A DNA stretch of 64,000 nucleotides, from contig CAWIKP010000025.1 of the NCBI GenBank assembly GCA_963836735.1, positions 620,001 through 684,000 of the forward strand, read 5' to 3'. Origin of the DNA: JACCXG01 sp963836735 (GTDB taxonomy: Bacteria > Acidobacteriota > Vicinamibacteria > Vicinamibacterales > 2-12-FULL-66-21). The notes under the pieces are model-generated. The model was not told the DNA's origin. It searched no databases and worked only from the letters and a program-made list of their open reading frames with translations. The position numbers and the translations under genes were made by a program. This document shows positions 29,102 to 38,569 of this stretch, in pieces; the stretch's first letter is position 1; every line of letters starts with the position of its first letter.

Positions 29102-30415
29102 GTGAGACTCCCGAGCCATCCTCGATTTCCACCTGACCTACTGCACGAACATTCATCCCGCTGACGGATGGGAGAACGTTCGCGCGACCCTCGGCGCGGT
29201 ATGCGCCGGCGCTTCGGGCGCGGCTGGCGCCGGAAGCGCCGTTCGGGGTCGGGCTGCGGTTGTCGGCGGCGGACGCGCGCGGGTTGCTTCCGGGGGACAT
29301 CTCCAGGACTTCCGGCGCTTCCTCGACGATCAGGGACTCTACGTCGCGATCATCAACGGCTTTCCGTATGGGCCGTTTCACGGCACGCCGGTCAAGGCCA
29401 GCGTCTATGCGCCGGACTGGCGCGATCCGGCGCGGGTTGCCTACACGCTCGACTTGATTCGGATCCTCGGCGCCCTGCTGCCGGAGGGCATCGATGGCGG
29501 GGTCTCCACCGCGCCGCTGTCGTACAAGCCGTGGCTCGCGGTTGCCGACGACCGGTCCTGGGAGCCGATGATTCGCCACCTCGTGCAGGTCGCCGAGGCG
29601 CTGATCCGGCTGCGCGAGGAAACCGGCGCGCTGGTGCACCTGGACATCGAGCCGGAGCCGGACTGCACGATCGAGAACACCGTTGAAACCCTGGACTTCT
29701 TCGAGCGCCACCTGCTCTCGTCGGGTGCCGCCCTGCTTGCCCGATCGCTCGGGCTGTGGCACGACCGCGGCCGCGAGCTGCTGCTCGAGCATATCCGCCT
29801 GTGCTTCGACTGTTGCCATTTCGCGGTGGAGTTCGAGCACCCGCGCGACGCGATGGATCGCATCCGCGCGGCGGGGATCAAGATCGGGCGCATCCAGCTC
29901 AGCTCGGCGCTGGACGTGGCGGTGCCCGGCGATCCCGCGAGTGCGCGGGACGTTCGCGACCGGCTGCGCGCCTTCGCCGACACGACCTACCTGCATCAGG
30001 TCGTCGAACACCGGCCCACGGGCCTGCGGCATTACCTGGATCTGCCCGACGCGCTCGATGCGCCGGCGGATGGGGAAGCCCAGAACTGGCGCATTCACTT
30101 TCACGTGCCGCTGTTCGCGTCGCACTACGGCGTGCTCGGCTCGACGCAGTCCTACGTCGCCGATGTGCTGCGAGCACGCGCTCGATACCCGCGCGACCCG
30201 CCACCTCGAGATCGAGACCTACACCTGGGACGTGCTGCCCGAGGGCCTGAAAGTGGACCTCCTCGAATCGATCGGCCGCGAGTACGACTGGGTGCTGCAG
30301 ACCTGCAGAACGATGCCGCGAGCGGAACGGAGCGGGGCAACGGGGCCCCGCGAGTGGAGCGAGCGAGGGTCCGGGGGAAGCGCGGCGCAGCCGCGATATT
30401 CCCCCGGAGAAATGA
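29102..30415 (+). CDS. eboE: metabolite traffic protein EboE (TIM barrel, frameshifted)
   Basis: A xylose-isomerase/AP-endonuclease-like TIM-barrel protein, assigned as EboE by the characteristic start HLTYCTNIHPADGWENVRAT and by INGFPYGPFHGTPVKASVYA. Frame changes occur near 29129, 29195, 29300 and 30170. The segment APEAPFGVGLRLSAADARG is read from a different frame than its flanks. Later landmarks are HLDIEPEPDCTIENTVETLD (metal-ligand Glu), LCFDCCHFAVEFEHP and HLEIETYTWDVLP. The start is taken as the GTG at 29102, giving RLPSHPRFHLTYC after correction. The last 40 residues before the next gene are repeat-like and lack a stop in this frame. A TGA overlapping the eboF start (ATGA at 30412) is the likely end. 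Confidence 0.8.
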
Positions 30416-31790
30416 AGACCGTCGTTCTGAATGTCGTCGGACTCACTGCCGAGCTGATTCGGCGCGCGGCGCCGCGGCTGGCCGCAGTGGGCGCAGGCCG
30501 GCACCCTCGCAACCATCGATTCCGCGTTTCCCGCCGTGACCTGCAGCGCGCAGTCGGATTACCTGACCGGGCTCCGCGCCGACGGGCACGGCATCGTCGG
30601 CAACGGGTGGTACGAGCGGGCCGAATGCGAGGTGCGCTTCTGGCGTCAGTCGAACAAGCTGGTACTGGCGCCGAAGATCTGGGAGCTCGCGCGTGCCGAG
30701 GATCCCACGTTCACCTGCGCGAACATGTTCTGGTGGTTCAACATGTATTCGTCGGTGGACGTCAGCGTCACGCCGCGGCCGATGTATCCGGCCGACGGGC
30801 GGAAGCTGCCCGACGTCTACAGCGCCCCCGGCGACTTACGCGACCGGCTCCAGCGGCAGCTCGGGACGTTTCCCCTCTTCGACTTCTGGGGCCCGCGCGC
30901 GTCGATCGCATCCACGCGCTGGATCGCAGACGCGTCGAAGATCGTCGAAACCGCCCACCAGCCGACGCTCACGCTGATCTACCTGCCGCATCTCGACTAC
31001 AGCCTGCAGAGAATCGGACCCGGCATCTCCGGCCGCGGTCGAGGACGTGCGGGAAGTCGATGCGATCTGCGGTGAGCTGATCGATTTCTACGAGGCACGC
31101 GGGGCGAACGTGATCGTGCTCTCCGAGTACGGCATCCGTGACGTGAGCCGTCCGGTGCACATCAACCGCGTGCTCAGGGACCACGGGCACATCGCCGTCC
31201 GGACCGAGCTCGGTCGCGAGCTGCTCGATGCCGGGGCGAGCCCGGCGTTCGCGGTCGCCGACCACCAGGTCGCGCACGTTTACCTCAACGACGCGTCGCG
31301 CCTCGGCGCGATCCGCAGCCTCGTCGAAAGCACGCCGGGCGTCGAACGTGTGCTCGACGGTGAGGGCAAACGGGAGTTCGGGATCGACCATCCCCGCAGC
31401 GGCGACCTGATCGCCATTGCCGCGCCCGATGCCTGGTTCACCTATTACTACTGGCAGGAGGACGAGCGGGCCCCGGATTTCGCGCGGACCGTCGAAATCC
31501 ACCGAAAGCCCGGCTACGACCCGGTCGAACTGTTTCTGGACCCGGCGATTCGGATGCCTGCACTGACCGTGGGCTGGAAGCTCGCCCGCCGCAAGCTCGG
31601 TTTCCGGACCCTGCTCGACGTCATCCCGCTCGACGCCACACTCGTGAAAGGGTCGCACGGCCGCCGCGTCGCGGCCACCGACGTCGATGCACCAGTCTGC
31701 ATCAGCCGGCAGAAGAGTCTCTTCCCGTCGACGAGACTCGCCTCAACGGACATCTGCGGTTTGATCCTGGAACACCTTCGCAAAGACTGA
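30412..31790 (+). CDS. eboF: nucleotide pyrophosphatase/phosphodiesterase-like protein EboF (frameshifted)
   Basis: An alkaline-phosphatase-superfamily protein of the nucleotide pyrophosphatase/phosphodiesterase group and the last gene of the cluster. It starts MKTVVLNVVGLTAELIRRAA, changes frame near 30485 and 31030, and ends at 31790. The catalytic Thr/Ser region is SAFPAVTCSAQSDYLTGL. Metal-site stretches are IYLPHLDYSLQRIGP, IVLSEYGIRDV, ADHQVAHVYLN and DATLVKGSHGRR. AGGAG-type purines precede the start (CCGGAGAA). Substrate unknown. Together with EboC, EboD, EboB and EboE it completes five of the six usual ebo functions. Confidence 0.82.
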
Positions 31791-31796
31791 TCGCCT

Positions 31797-31816
31797 TCGG
31801 GGCTCGGGGCTCGGGC
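31797..31816. repeat. short heptad run, flavour D (GGGGCTC), single arm
   Basis: Nearly three GGGGCTC units directly follow the eboF stop and precede the second VWA gene. There is no inverse arm nearby, so this is a solitary fragment of the flavour seen at 13186-13316. Confidence 0.55.
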
Positions 31817-31845
31817 GTATACTGACTTCGCGAGGTCCCTCGACC

Positions 31846-32751
31846 ATGAACCGGAGTGTCCCCGTCATCTCAGGGATGGGCATCGCGGTGATGCTGTCCT
31901 GCGGCGTGGTGTCCTCCCAGTCTCCCGCAGCCTCGCTCTCCCGCACCGTCTACATCAGCGTGACCGACCGGAGCGGCGTTCCGGTCGACAACCTGCTGGC
32001 CTCCGATCTGGAGATCAAGGAAGGCGGCACACTGGTCACTGTCGAGTCTGCCGGCCGCGCCAACGAGCCCATGCAAATCGACGTGATCGTGGACGACAAC
32101 GGGACCGGCCTCTTTCGCGCCTCGCTCGCCCGGTTCGTGCAGCGCATGGAAGGGCGCGCGGTGCTGGCGCTGCGATCCGTCGTCGGCCAGACGATGAAGC
32201 TGGTCGAATTCACGCCGAACATCGATGCGCTGCTCACGGCGATCGCCACGCTCAACGCGCGCCCGGGCACCCCCGACGGCGGGCAGCTCCTGGAAGGGAT
32301 CTCCGAAGCGGCGCTCGAGCTGCACAAGGTGGAGGCGAGGCGCCCGATCATCATCGCGCTCACCGTCGGCGGCCAGGAGCACAGCACGGTGAGCTCCGAC
32401 GTGGTGCTCGATCAGCTGCGCAAGAGCGGCGCCGCGCTGCACGTGTTCTCGGTCGCGAACTCCGCGCTGCGGTCGACCGTGGCCGCGCAGAACCCGAGGG
32501 ATCTCCTGCAGGAGAACATGCACCTGTATCGCGTGCTCGGCGACGGCCCAAAACAGTCCGGCGGCCGGCATCAGGAGATCGTCGCGACGGCCGGCGCGGT
32601 GGTCGGACTGCAGAACCTGGCCTCGGAGCTGACCTCGCAGTACCGGATCACCTACACGTTGCCCGCCGGGGCGAAGCGATCGGAAAAGCTCCACGTGTCG
32701 GTGCGCCGCAGGGGCGTCGTGGTACGCGCACCGGAGAAGCTGCCGACATAG
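31846..32751 (+). CDS. secreted VWA-domain protein (paralogue of 8883-9827)
   Basis: A complete 301-residue protein with a signal peptide (MNRSVPVISGMGIAVMLSCG, ending near SSQS). The N-terminal block TVYISVTDRSGVPVDNLLAS matches the paralogue's VYITATDDKGAAPRDL. The VWA metal motif is degenerate (VIVDDNGTG). The central region RRPIIIALTVGGQEHSTV and the C-terminal SQYRITYTLPAGAKRSEKLH also correspond. It lies 55 bases after eboF on the same strand, but separated by a repeat fragment, so co-transcription is possible but not shown. Function unknown. Confidence 0.87.
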   Translation: MNRSVPVISGMGIAVMLSCGVVSSQSPAASLSRTVYISVTDRSGVPVDNLLASDLEIKEGGTLVTVESAGRANEPMQIDVIVDDNGTGLFRASLARFVQRMEGRAVLALRSVVGQTMKLVEFTPNIDALLTAIATLNARPGTPDGGQLLEGISEAALELHKVEARRPIIIALTVGGQEHSTVSSDVVLDQLRKSGAALHVFSVANSALRSTVAAQNPRDLLQENMHLYRVLGDGPKQSGGRHQEIVATAGAVVGLQNLASELTSQYRITYTLPAGAKRSEKLHVSVRRRGVVVRAPEKLPT

Positions 32752-32755
32752 AAAC

Positions 32756-32786
32756 AAGCTGTCAGCTATCAGCTGTCAGCTCTCAG
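32756..32786. repeat. heptad arm, flavour E, left of the VTT-domain gene
   Basis: About four CAGCTGT/CAGCTAT/CAGCTCT units follow the VWA stop codon and overlap the last codons of the convergent VTT-domain gene. An inverse arm lies on the other side of that gene at 33446-33471. Confidence 0.7.
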
Positions 32787-33415
32787 AGGTGCTCTCGGCC
32801 GAATGTTCTGCGGGATACCAGGATGAACAGGCCAGGCAGGAGAAGCGCACCCAGGAAGGCAATCAGGAATGAATATGAGTCGAGCCGGCGGGAGTAGGCG
32901 CCCACGGCCGCGTAGCCCGCTGCGATCCCGAGGTTCGACGTCGCGGTGAGTCGCAGGAATCGGGCGTAGTTCGCTCGAACCAGCCCGGCAAACACGACGC
33001 TGGCTTCGGCCAGGACTGGCACCGGCCGGCAGAGCACGATGGTGAGGTCCCCGTAGCGCTTCACCAACTGCGCGGCACGCTCGATCCCGTCGACACCCAC
33101 CAGGCGCCGCGCTGCCCCCGATCCTCGCGAGCCGACCGCGTATCCCAGCAGGCAGCCGGCCATCATCCCGCCCCACACGACCGCCGTGCCGATCGTGAAG
33201 CCAAGCAGTACGCCAGAGGCGGTTGAGACGATACTCGAAGGTACCGGCAGGAATACATCGAGCGCCAGCAGGGAGAAAACCGCACCCGCAACCAGCCACC
33301 GAGAGGCGTCGCTGCGCGTCACGTATTCTGCGAAGGCATTGAACTGCTGCTCGAACAGGAGGAATGGCACCAGGACCATTCCGATCAGGAGAATCCAGAG
33401 AACCGCCCACCGCAT
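32783..33415 (-). CDS. VTT-domain (TVP38/DedA-like) membrane protein
   Basis: A complete 210-residue inner-membrane protein with about five hydrophobic segments. The VTT signature region is FLPVPSSIVSTASGVLLGF followed by GMMAGCLLGYAVGSRG, then KRYGDLTIVLCRPVPVLAEA with the conserved Arg-Pro-x-Pro, and GLVRANYARFLRLTATSNLG. Such proteins are proposed lipid flippases or scramblases. Transcribed against both neighbours and bracketed by inverse CAGCTGA-type arms. Confidence 0.88.
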   Translation of the reverse strand: MRWAVLWILLIGMVLVPFLLFEQQFNAFAEYVTRSDASRWLVAGAVFSLLALDVFLPVPSSIVSTASGVLLGFTIGTAVVWGGMMAGCLLGYAVGSRGSGAARRLVGVDGIERAAQLVKRYGDLTIVLCRPVPVLAEASVVFAGLVRANYARFLRLTATSNLGIAAGYAAVGAYSRRLDSYSFLIAFLGALLLPGLFILVSRRTFGREHL

Positions 33416-33445
33416 AGGCAGATGAGCGTATCAGTGAACCGGTTT

Positions 33446-33471
33446 GGAGCTGAGAGCTGACAGCTCGGAGC
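33446..33471. repeat. heptad arm, flavour E, right of the VTT-domain gene
   Basis: AGCTGAGAGCTGACAGCT-type units are inverse to those at 32756-32786. Together they flank the VTT gene with about 660 bases between arms. A weaker CAGCTGGCAGCT trace lies at 33942-33956, after the next gene. Confidence 0.65.
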
Positions 33472-33486
33472 GATAGAATCCCCCGC

Positions 33487-33924
33487 ATGAAGCCCCTACC
33501 CGTTCCCGTTCCCGACGACGTCCGCGAGCTCGCGTTGAGCACCATGCGGCAGGCGAAATTTCCGATGCTCGCCAGCATGGACGGCGATCAGCCGCGGGTC
33601 CGTCCGGTCTCGCCGGTCAAGACCACGGACTTCACCGCCTACGTCGCGTCGTTCCGAAGCTCCCACAAAACCGGCGAGATCAAGGACAACGGGAAGGTCG
33701 AGCTCTGCTACATGAGCGACAAGCACGACCAGGTGAGGATTACCGGGATGGCCGAGGAGGTCGTGGAACGGGACGTCATCGAGGAGATTTGGAATACCAA
33801 TCCGCTGCTGCGGACCTACCTGGTGTCGATCGACAACCCCGAATTCGTGCTCTATCGCGTCGTGCCCATCCATGTGCGCTTCATGCGCGAATGGGCGCTC
33901 GATTACCACGACGTGCCGATCTGA
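33487..33924 (+). CDS. pyridoxamine 5'-phosphate oxidase-family flavin-binding protein
   Basis: A complete 145-residue split-barrel protein of the general-stress-protein-26-like PNPOx group. Landmarks are MRQAKFPMLASMDGDQPRVR (flavin-phosphate-binding strand), TTDFTAYVASFRSSHKTGEI, VELCYMSDKHDQVRITGMAE and IDNPEFVLYRVVPIHVRFM. It probably binds FMN, F420 or a similar cofactor. It lacks the C-terminal extension of true PdxH, so I do not assign vitamin B6 synthesis. Confidence 0.88.
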   Translation: MKPLPVPVPDDVRELALSTMRQAKFPMLASMDGDQPRVRPVSPVKTTDFTAYVASFRSSHKTGEIKDNGKVELCYMSDKHDQVRITGMAEEVVERDVIEEIWNTNPLLRTYLVSIDNPEFVLYRVVPIHVRFMREWALDYHDVPI

Positions 33925-33964
33925 TCAGCTCCAGCCACTGGAGTGACAGCTGGCAGCTAAAACC

Positions 33965-34032
33965 AGCGGGCCCGTGGACAGGCAGCCACGGTCCCGCTGA
34001 TAAGAGCCGGCGTCCGGCCTACCCCGGACGCC
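33965..34032. terminator. two tandem hairpins between convergent genes
   Basis: Hairpin one (33965-33998) pairs AGCGGG with CCCGCT and CCGTGG with CCACGG. Hairpin two (34009-34032) pairs GGCGTCCGG exactly with CCGGACGCC around a 6-base loop. They sit in the 146-base gap between the flavin-binding protein gene (plus) and amt (minus), where a bidirectional terminator would be expected. No long T-run is present on either side. Confidence 0.65.
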
Positions 34033-34070
34033 GACTCACGCTGAATAACCGCGAGCTCCTGCTCCCGGCC

Positions 34071-35473
34071 CTACTTGACCGGCGCCGACACCAGGTTGTC
34101 CACCCGGCGCTGCGAGGGTGCGGCCTCCATGGCAGACAGCGTCGACCGGCCGCCGCCGCCATCCGAGTGGAGATACGCCTCTTCGCCGTGGGCCGCTGAT
34201 GTCGAGCCCGGTGGCCTCGTCCGACGTCGTGGCGCGGAGCGGCAACACCAGCGCGATCAGCTTCAGCAGCACGAAGCTGACGACGCCGCTGTAGACGATC
34301 GCGGCGAGGATGGCGGTGGCCTGAATCAGCGAGCTGTCCGGGGTTGCCGAACAGCGCGCCGTCGGCGACGCCGTTCAGCGCTTTCTGCGCGAACACGCCG
34401 GTGAGCAGCGCGCCGACCGTCCCGCCGACGCCGTGGGCGGCGACGACGTCGAGCGAGTCGTCGAGCGACGTCTTCGCGCGCCACTGCAGCGCGAGGTAGC
34501 TCGGGACCGCGGCGATGCCGCCGAGCGCGATCGCGCTCATCGGGCTGATGAAGCCGGCCGCCGGCGTGACCGCGACCAGTCCGACGACGATCGCCGTGGC
34601 GGCGCCGACCGCGGTCGGCTTGCCGGAGCGCATCGCATCGAGGAAGGTCCACACCACCAGCGTCGCAGCCGGCGCGAGCATCGTCGTCACGAACGCCAGA
34701 CCGGCGATGGGGCTCGCGGCCAGCGCGCTGCCCGGCGTTGAACCCGAACCAGCCGAACCAGAGCAGGCCCGCGCCGAGCAGCGTGAACGGCACGTTGTGC
34801 GGGCAGCAGCGACGACGACGGGTATTCCGCGCGCTTGCCGACGACGATCGCCGCCACCAGCGCCGCGACGGCGGCATTCACGTGCACGACCGTGCCGCCG
34901 GCGAAGTCGAGCGCGCCCATGTCCGCGAGCCAGCCGCCGCCCCACACCCAGTGCGCGATCGGGCTATAGACGAACAGCGCCCACAGCGAGATGAACGCGA
35001 CATACGCCGAGAAGCGCATGCGCTCGACGATGGCGCCGGAGATCAGCGCCGCGGTGATGATCGCGAAGGTGCCCTGATAGGCCATGAACAGCAGCGTGCG
35101 GAATCGTGCCCTTGCGGCTCGAGCCCGACGCCGCGCAGGAACACGTTGCGAGAGTGTCGCCGATCCAGTTGCTGCCGGTGGCGAACGCCAGCGAGTAGCC
35201 GAGCACCGCCCAGAGCACGCCGACGAATCCGAGCGAGATGAAGCTCATCATCATCGTGTTCAGCGCGTTCTTCGAGCGGACCAGGCCGCCGTAGAAGAAC
35301 GCCAGCGCCGGCGTCATCAGCAGCACCAGCGCCGTCGCGACCAGCATCCAGGCGGTGTCGGCCGGGTTGAGCTGTGGCGGCGCCTGCGCGGCTGCCGTCC
35401 CCGGAACACCCAATACGAACAACAACCCTGCCCCGACGACCGCCGATACGCGAACCAGCCTGCTCGTACTCAT
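34071..35473 (-). CDS. amt: ammonium transporter Amt (multiple frameshifts)
   Basis: An inner-membrane ammonium channel with an N-terminal signal-like segment (start MSTSRLVRVSAVVGAGLLFV at 35473; AGGAG lies 11 bases upstream). Recognisable blocks are DTAWMLVATALVLLMTPALA, FFYGGLVRSKNALNTMMMSF, MAYQGTFAIITAALISGAIV, GGTVVHVNAAVAALVAAIVV, FVTTMLAPAATLVVWTFLD, VVAAHGVGGTVGALLTGVFA and the C-terminal signature GLDIS followed by HGEEAY. Frame changes occur near 35140, 35095, 34810, 34735, 34335 and 34195, ending at 34071. The gene is 51 bases downstream of glnK, the usual amt-glnK pairing in which PII closes the channel. Confidence 0.9.
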
Positions 35474-35524
35474 GTGCGTAGACTCCTGGAATGAATGCGA
35501 CTTGTTGTCGTGTCCTGACATGGG

Positions 35525-35857
35525 CTAGCTCGCGTCCTGCTCGCCGGTGCGGATGTTGTAGCTCTGCTCGACCGGGAGCACGAACACGCGTCCGTCGCCG
35601 ATTTCCCCGGTGCGCGCCGCGCGGATGATGGCCTGGATGACGTCCTCGACGACGTTGTTGGTCACGACCACGTCGATGCAGATCTTCGGCAGCAGCGTGA
35701 CGTCGTATTCCTTGCCGCGGTAGATCGCGGTGTGTCCCTTCTGCCGGCCGTGCCCGCGGACCTCGGTCACGGTCATGCCCCCCACGTTCAGTTTCTCCAG
35801 CGCGTCACGAACCTCGTCCACCTTGTTGGGGCGGACGATTGCCTTAACGAGTTTCAT
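35525..35857 (-). CDS. glnK: nitrogen regulatory protein P-II (GlnK/GlnB)
   Basis: A complete 110-residue PII protein, the cytoplasmic sensor of 2-oxoglutarate and ATP/ADP. The T-loop YRGKEYDVTLLPK has Tyr51, the uridylylation site, at the canonical position. The B-loop TGEIGDGRVFVLPVE is also present. The start ATG lies inside the end of glnD (overlap of 14 bases), and amt follows 51 bases later, so sensor, modifying enzyme and channel are in one operon. I call it glnK because of the amt neighbour; glnB would be equally possible by sequence. Confidence 0.95.
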   Translation of the reverse strand: MKLVKAIVRPNKVDEVRDALEKLNVGGMTVTEVRGHGRQKGHTAIYRGKEYDVTLLPKICIDVVVTNNVVEDVIQAIIRAARTGEIGDGRVFVLPVEQSYNIRTGEQDAS

Positions 35858-38436
35858 CAGCTGCCTCCAGCACGCGCTCCAGCCCGTGCTTCAAAGAATT
35901 GCGGTCGTGTTCGACGAGCTTCCTGCCGGCCTTGGTGAGGTGCAACACATCGATGGCCTTGCGCCCTTCGGTCGCAATCAGCGCGAGGTCCAGGTCGCAC
36001 CCTTGCTCGGATACCACCCTGCTGATGCGGTGAAGCAGGCCGGGGGCATCGTCTGCGACGATCTCGAGAACCGTGTACTTCTGCGAATGTTCGTTGTCGA
36101 AGTGCAGCCGCGGCGATTCGTGCTGGCGGCGGCGGTAGAGCACGCTCGACTCCCGCCCGCGCAGGAGCGCCGGCACGTCGATCCAGCCCGCCACCACGCG
36201 ATCGAGCATCCGGGTGATCTCCTGCGGTCGCGCCGGGGTTCTGCCTGAGGAACCCCTGTTCGTCGGAGAACTCGAACACGTCGAGGACGAGCCCGCCCGG
36301 CGTGGTCATCGCCTGTCCGCGGTGAATGTCCATGCCGAAGTAGGAGAGCACCCCGGCGACGTTCGAAAACAGATACGGCTTGTCGAGCGTGACGATGGTC
36401 AGCTCCCAGACGTCGTCGTGATTCTCGAGAAACGCGTGGACCTCGTCGCGCCGGATTCCGCGCGCCAGGCGCACGTGACGGTAGATCGACGCCAGCCCGA
36501 ACAGTGCCAGGTAGCGGCGGGGCAACCCGCCGAGAAACTCGGTGAGCTCCGACTCGGAGATGTCGTCGGGCCGGCCCGCGATGACGACCGCCAGGCCCGC
36601 GGGATCCTGTGGCACCAGCTCGTCGCCGTAGCCGAGCGTCAGGTGGTTGTAGGTCTCGACATACAGGCGCCACAGCAGCTCTTCTTTCCACGGCGTCAGC
36701 GTCGTGGAGCTCACCGCCTCGACGTCCACCAGCGTCATCAGGCAGAGCTGCTTCAGGAGCTCTTCGGTCCCGACCAGGTGCGCGAACTGGGCGACGACGT
36801 GCGGATCGTCGAGATCGCGGCGGAACGCCACCTGCGACATCGCGAGGTGGTTCCGGACCAGGAACTCGATGGTCTGCCGCGCCTCGGCGGGAATCTCGAG
36901 ACGGTCGAGCGCGGTCCGCGCCATCCGGACGCTTTCCTGCGCGTGATCCGCGTCGGCCGCCTTGCCGATGTCGTGGAACAGCAGCGCGAGCGTGAGGACC
37001 TCGGGCGCCCGCAGCTCCTCGAGCAGCGCGCCGAAGCGCTTGCGCCCTGGCGTCGCCGGGTTCCACAACGTTTCGAGCCCGCGAATCGTGAGCAGGGTGT
37101 GCTCGTCCACCGTGTATTTGTGGTGGAAGTCGCGAATCACCCGGCAGTGAACCCCGGCGAACTCCGGCACGATCGTGTTCAGCAGTCCGCAGTCGTGCAT
37201 CTCCGAGAGACGGGCATAGAGCCCGGGCCGCGGATAGAACAGCGTGCGGATCTGCTGCCGCTCGGCCTCGGTGCCGGCGAAATCGTCGGCGGTGTACTGC
37301 CCCAGGTTCTGTTCGATGCAGTCGAGCGCCTGCTCCGAGACCGGGCAGCCGTCGGCGAGCGCCAGCCTGAAGATCTCGGGCCACAGCGACGGGCGTGTCC
37401 CTGCCGCCGCCGGATCGGCGAAACGGATGCCGTCAGCAGCAATCTCGAAATGCCGTCCGACCGGTGTCGGCGGCGTCGTGTCGACCGGGAGGCGCGCTGC
37501 GCGCTGCGCCCGGGCGAGCTCGCGCGCGATTGCCCGCGCCTGGCGGAAGTACGCGCCCATCAGCGCTTCGACCCGCTGGCGGATGGTGTCTCCCGGACAT
37601 CCGAGAGCGTCGGCCACCCGCTCCTGCAGCTCGTGCGTCAGGATGTTGGCGTCGCGGCCGCCCTCCGCGTGCAGGATGCCGCGAATCTGCAGCAGGAAGT
37701 CCTCGGCCTCGAGCACCGGCCCGGCCGATCGCGCCCGCTCCCCTTCCTGGCGCTCGCCGCCAAGTGTCTGGAGATACCGAATCGCCGCGATGTCGCGCAG
37801 TCCGCCCGGCGCATTCTTGATGTCGGGCTCGAGTTGATAAATCGTCCCGTTGAACTGCACCTGACGCTGCTCGATCAGCTCGAGGAGCGCGTCGATCGAC
37901 CGCGCGCGATCCTCGGCGGCAACCGCAGCGACCCGGTCCTTCAGGCGGGAGAAGAGCTGTGCGTCGCCGGCGATTGGCCGCGCATCGAGAACCGAGAGCA
38001 GGAACTCGGTGTTCGCGGTGTCGAGGTCGTCGAAGTCCGCGAGCTCCCGCACCTGGTGCCCGACCACGAGCTGAAGATCCCAGAGCGGCTGGAGGACGGC
38101 GTTCACGAACCGCTCCTCGTCACGGCCGATGCTGCTCTCGAAAAGAATCATCAGATCGATGTCGGAATGAAGACACAGCGTCCGGCGGCCGTAGCCGCCG
38201 AGCGCACACACCACCAGCGGCCGCGACGTGTGGACCCGCGCGGCCTCGACGAGCTGCTGGACGACGTCGTCCATCCGGGCGGCATGGCGGGCCTGTGCGT
38301 CGCGTCCGCCTCGTCCCTGCCGCGCCTCGAGCGCGAACTCGCGCCGCGTCGCGGCGAGCGCCGCCGCCAGCTGCGCGCGACGGGCCCGCGCATCGCCCAG
38401 CCCGCCGGCCGCGTCGTCGCGCGCTCCGCGCGCCAC
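35844..38436 (-). CDS. glnD: [protein-PII] uridylyltransferase GlnD (frameshift near 36225)
   Basis: The bifunctional enzyme that adds or removes UMP on PII. The nucleotidyltransferase motif is ALGGYGRRTLCLHSDIDLMI (GGxGR then DxD). The HD domain motif is LLFHDIGKAADADHAQ. Two ACT domains follow (TIVTLDKPYLFSNVAGVLSY; TVLEIVADDAPGLLHRISRV). The frame changes near 36225, and the last about 120 residues come from another frame, ending ADETR at 35844. The start is taken as the GTG at 38436, since an in-frame TGA lies just upstream. Length of about 860 residues is normal. Arg/Ala-rich residues at the N-terminus are less conserved. Confidence 0.92.
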
Positions 38437-38569
38437 CTCTTCGAGCCCGGATCACTCGGCATCAACCCACGCCGCACGAGTACCGAATGATGCCCGCCGT
38501 CGTGGGCCGCGGTCGGAGTCCGCGCCGCAGATGGCTCCGGATCGCGGACCGCGGACCCCGGATCGCGGA

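Noticed and set aside
29683..31080. A continuous frame joining the end of EboE to the start of EboF
   Set aside because: The link is repeat-like, a start codon with purines lies at 30412, and both proteins have frameshifts. Two separate genes are more likely.
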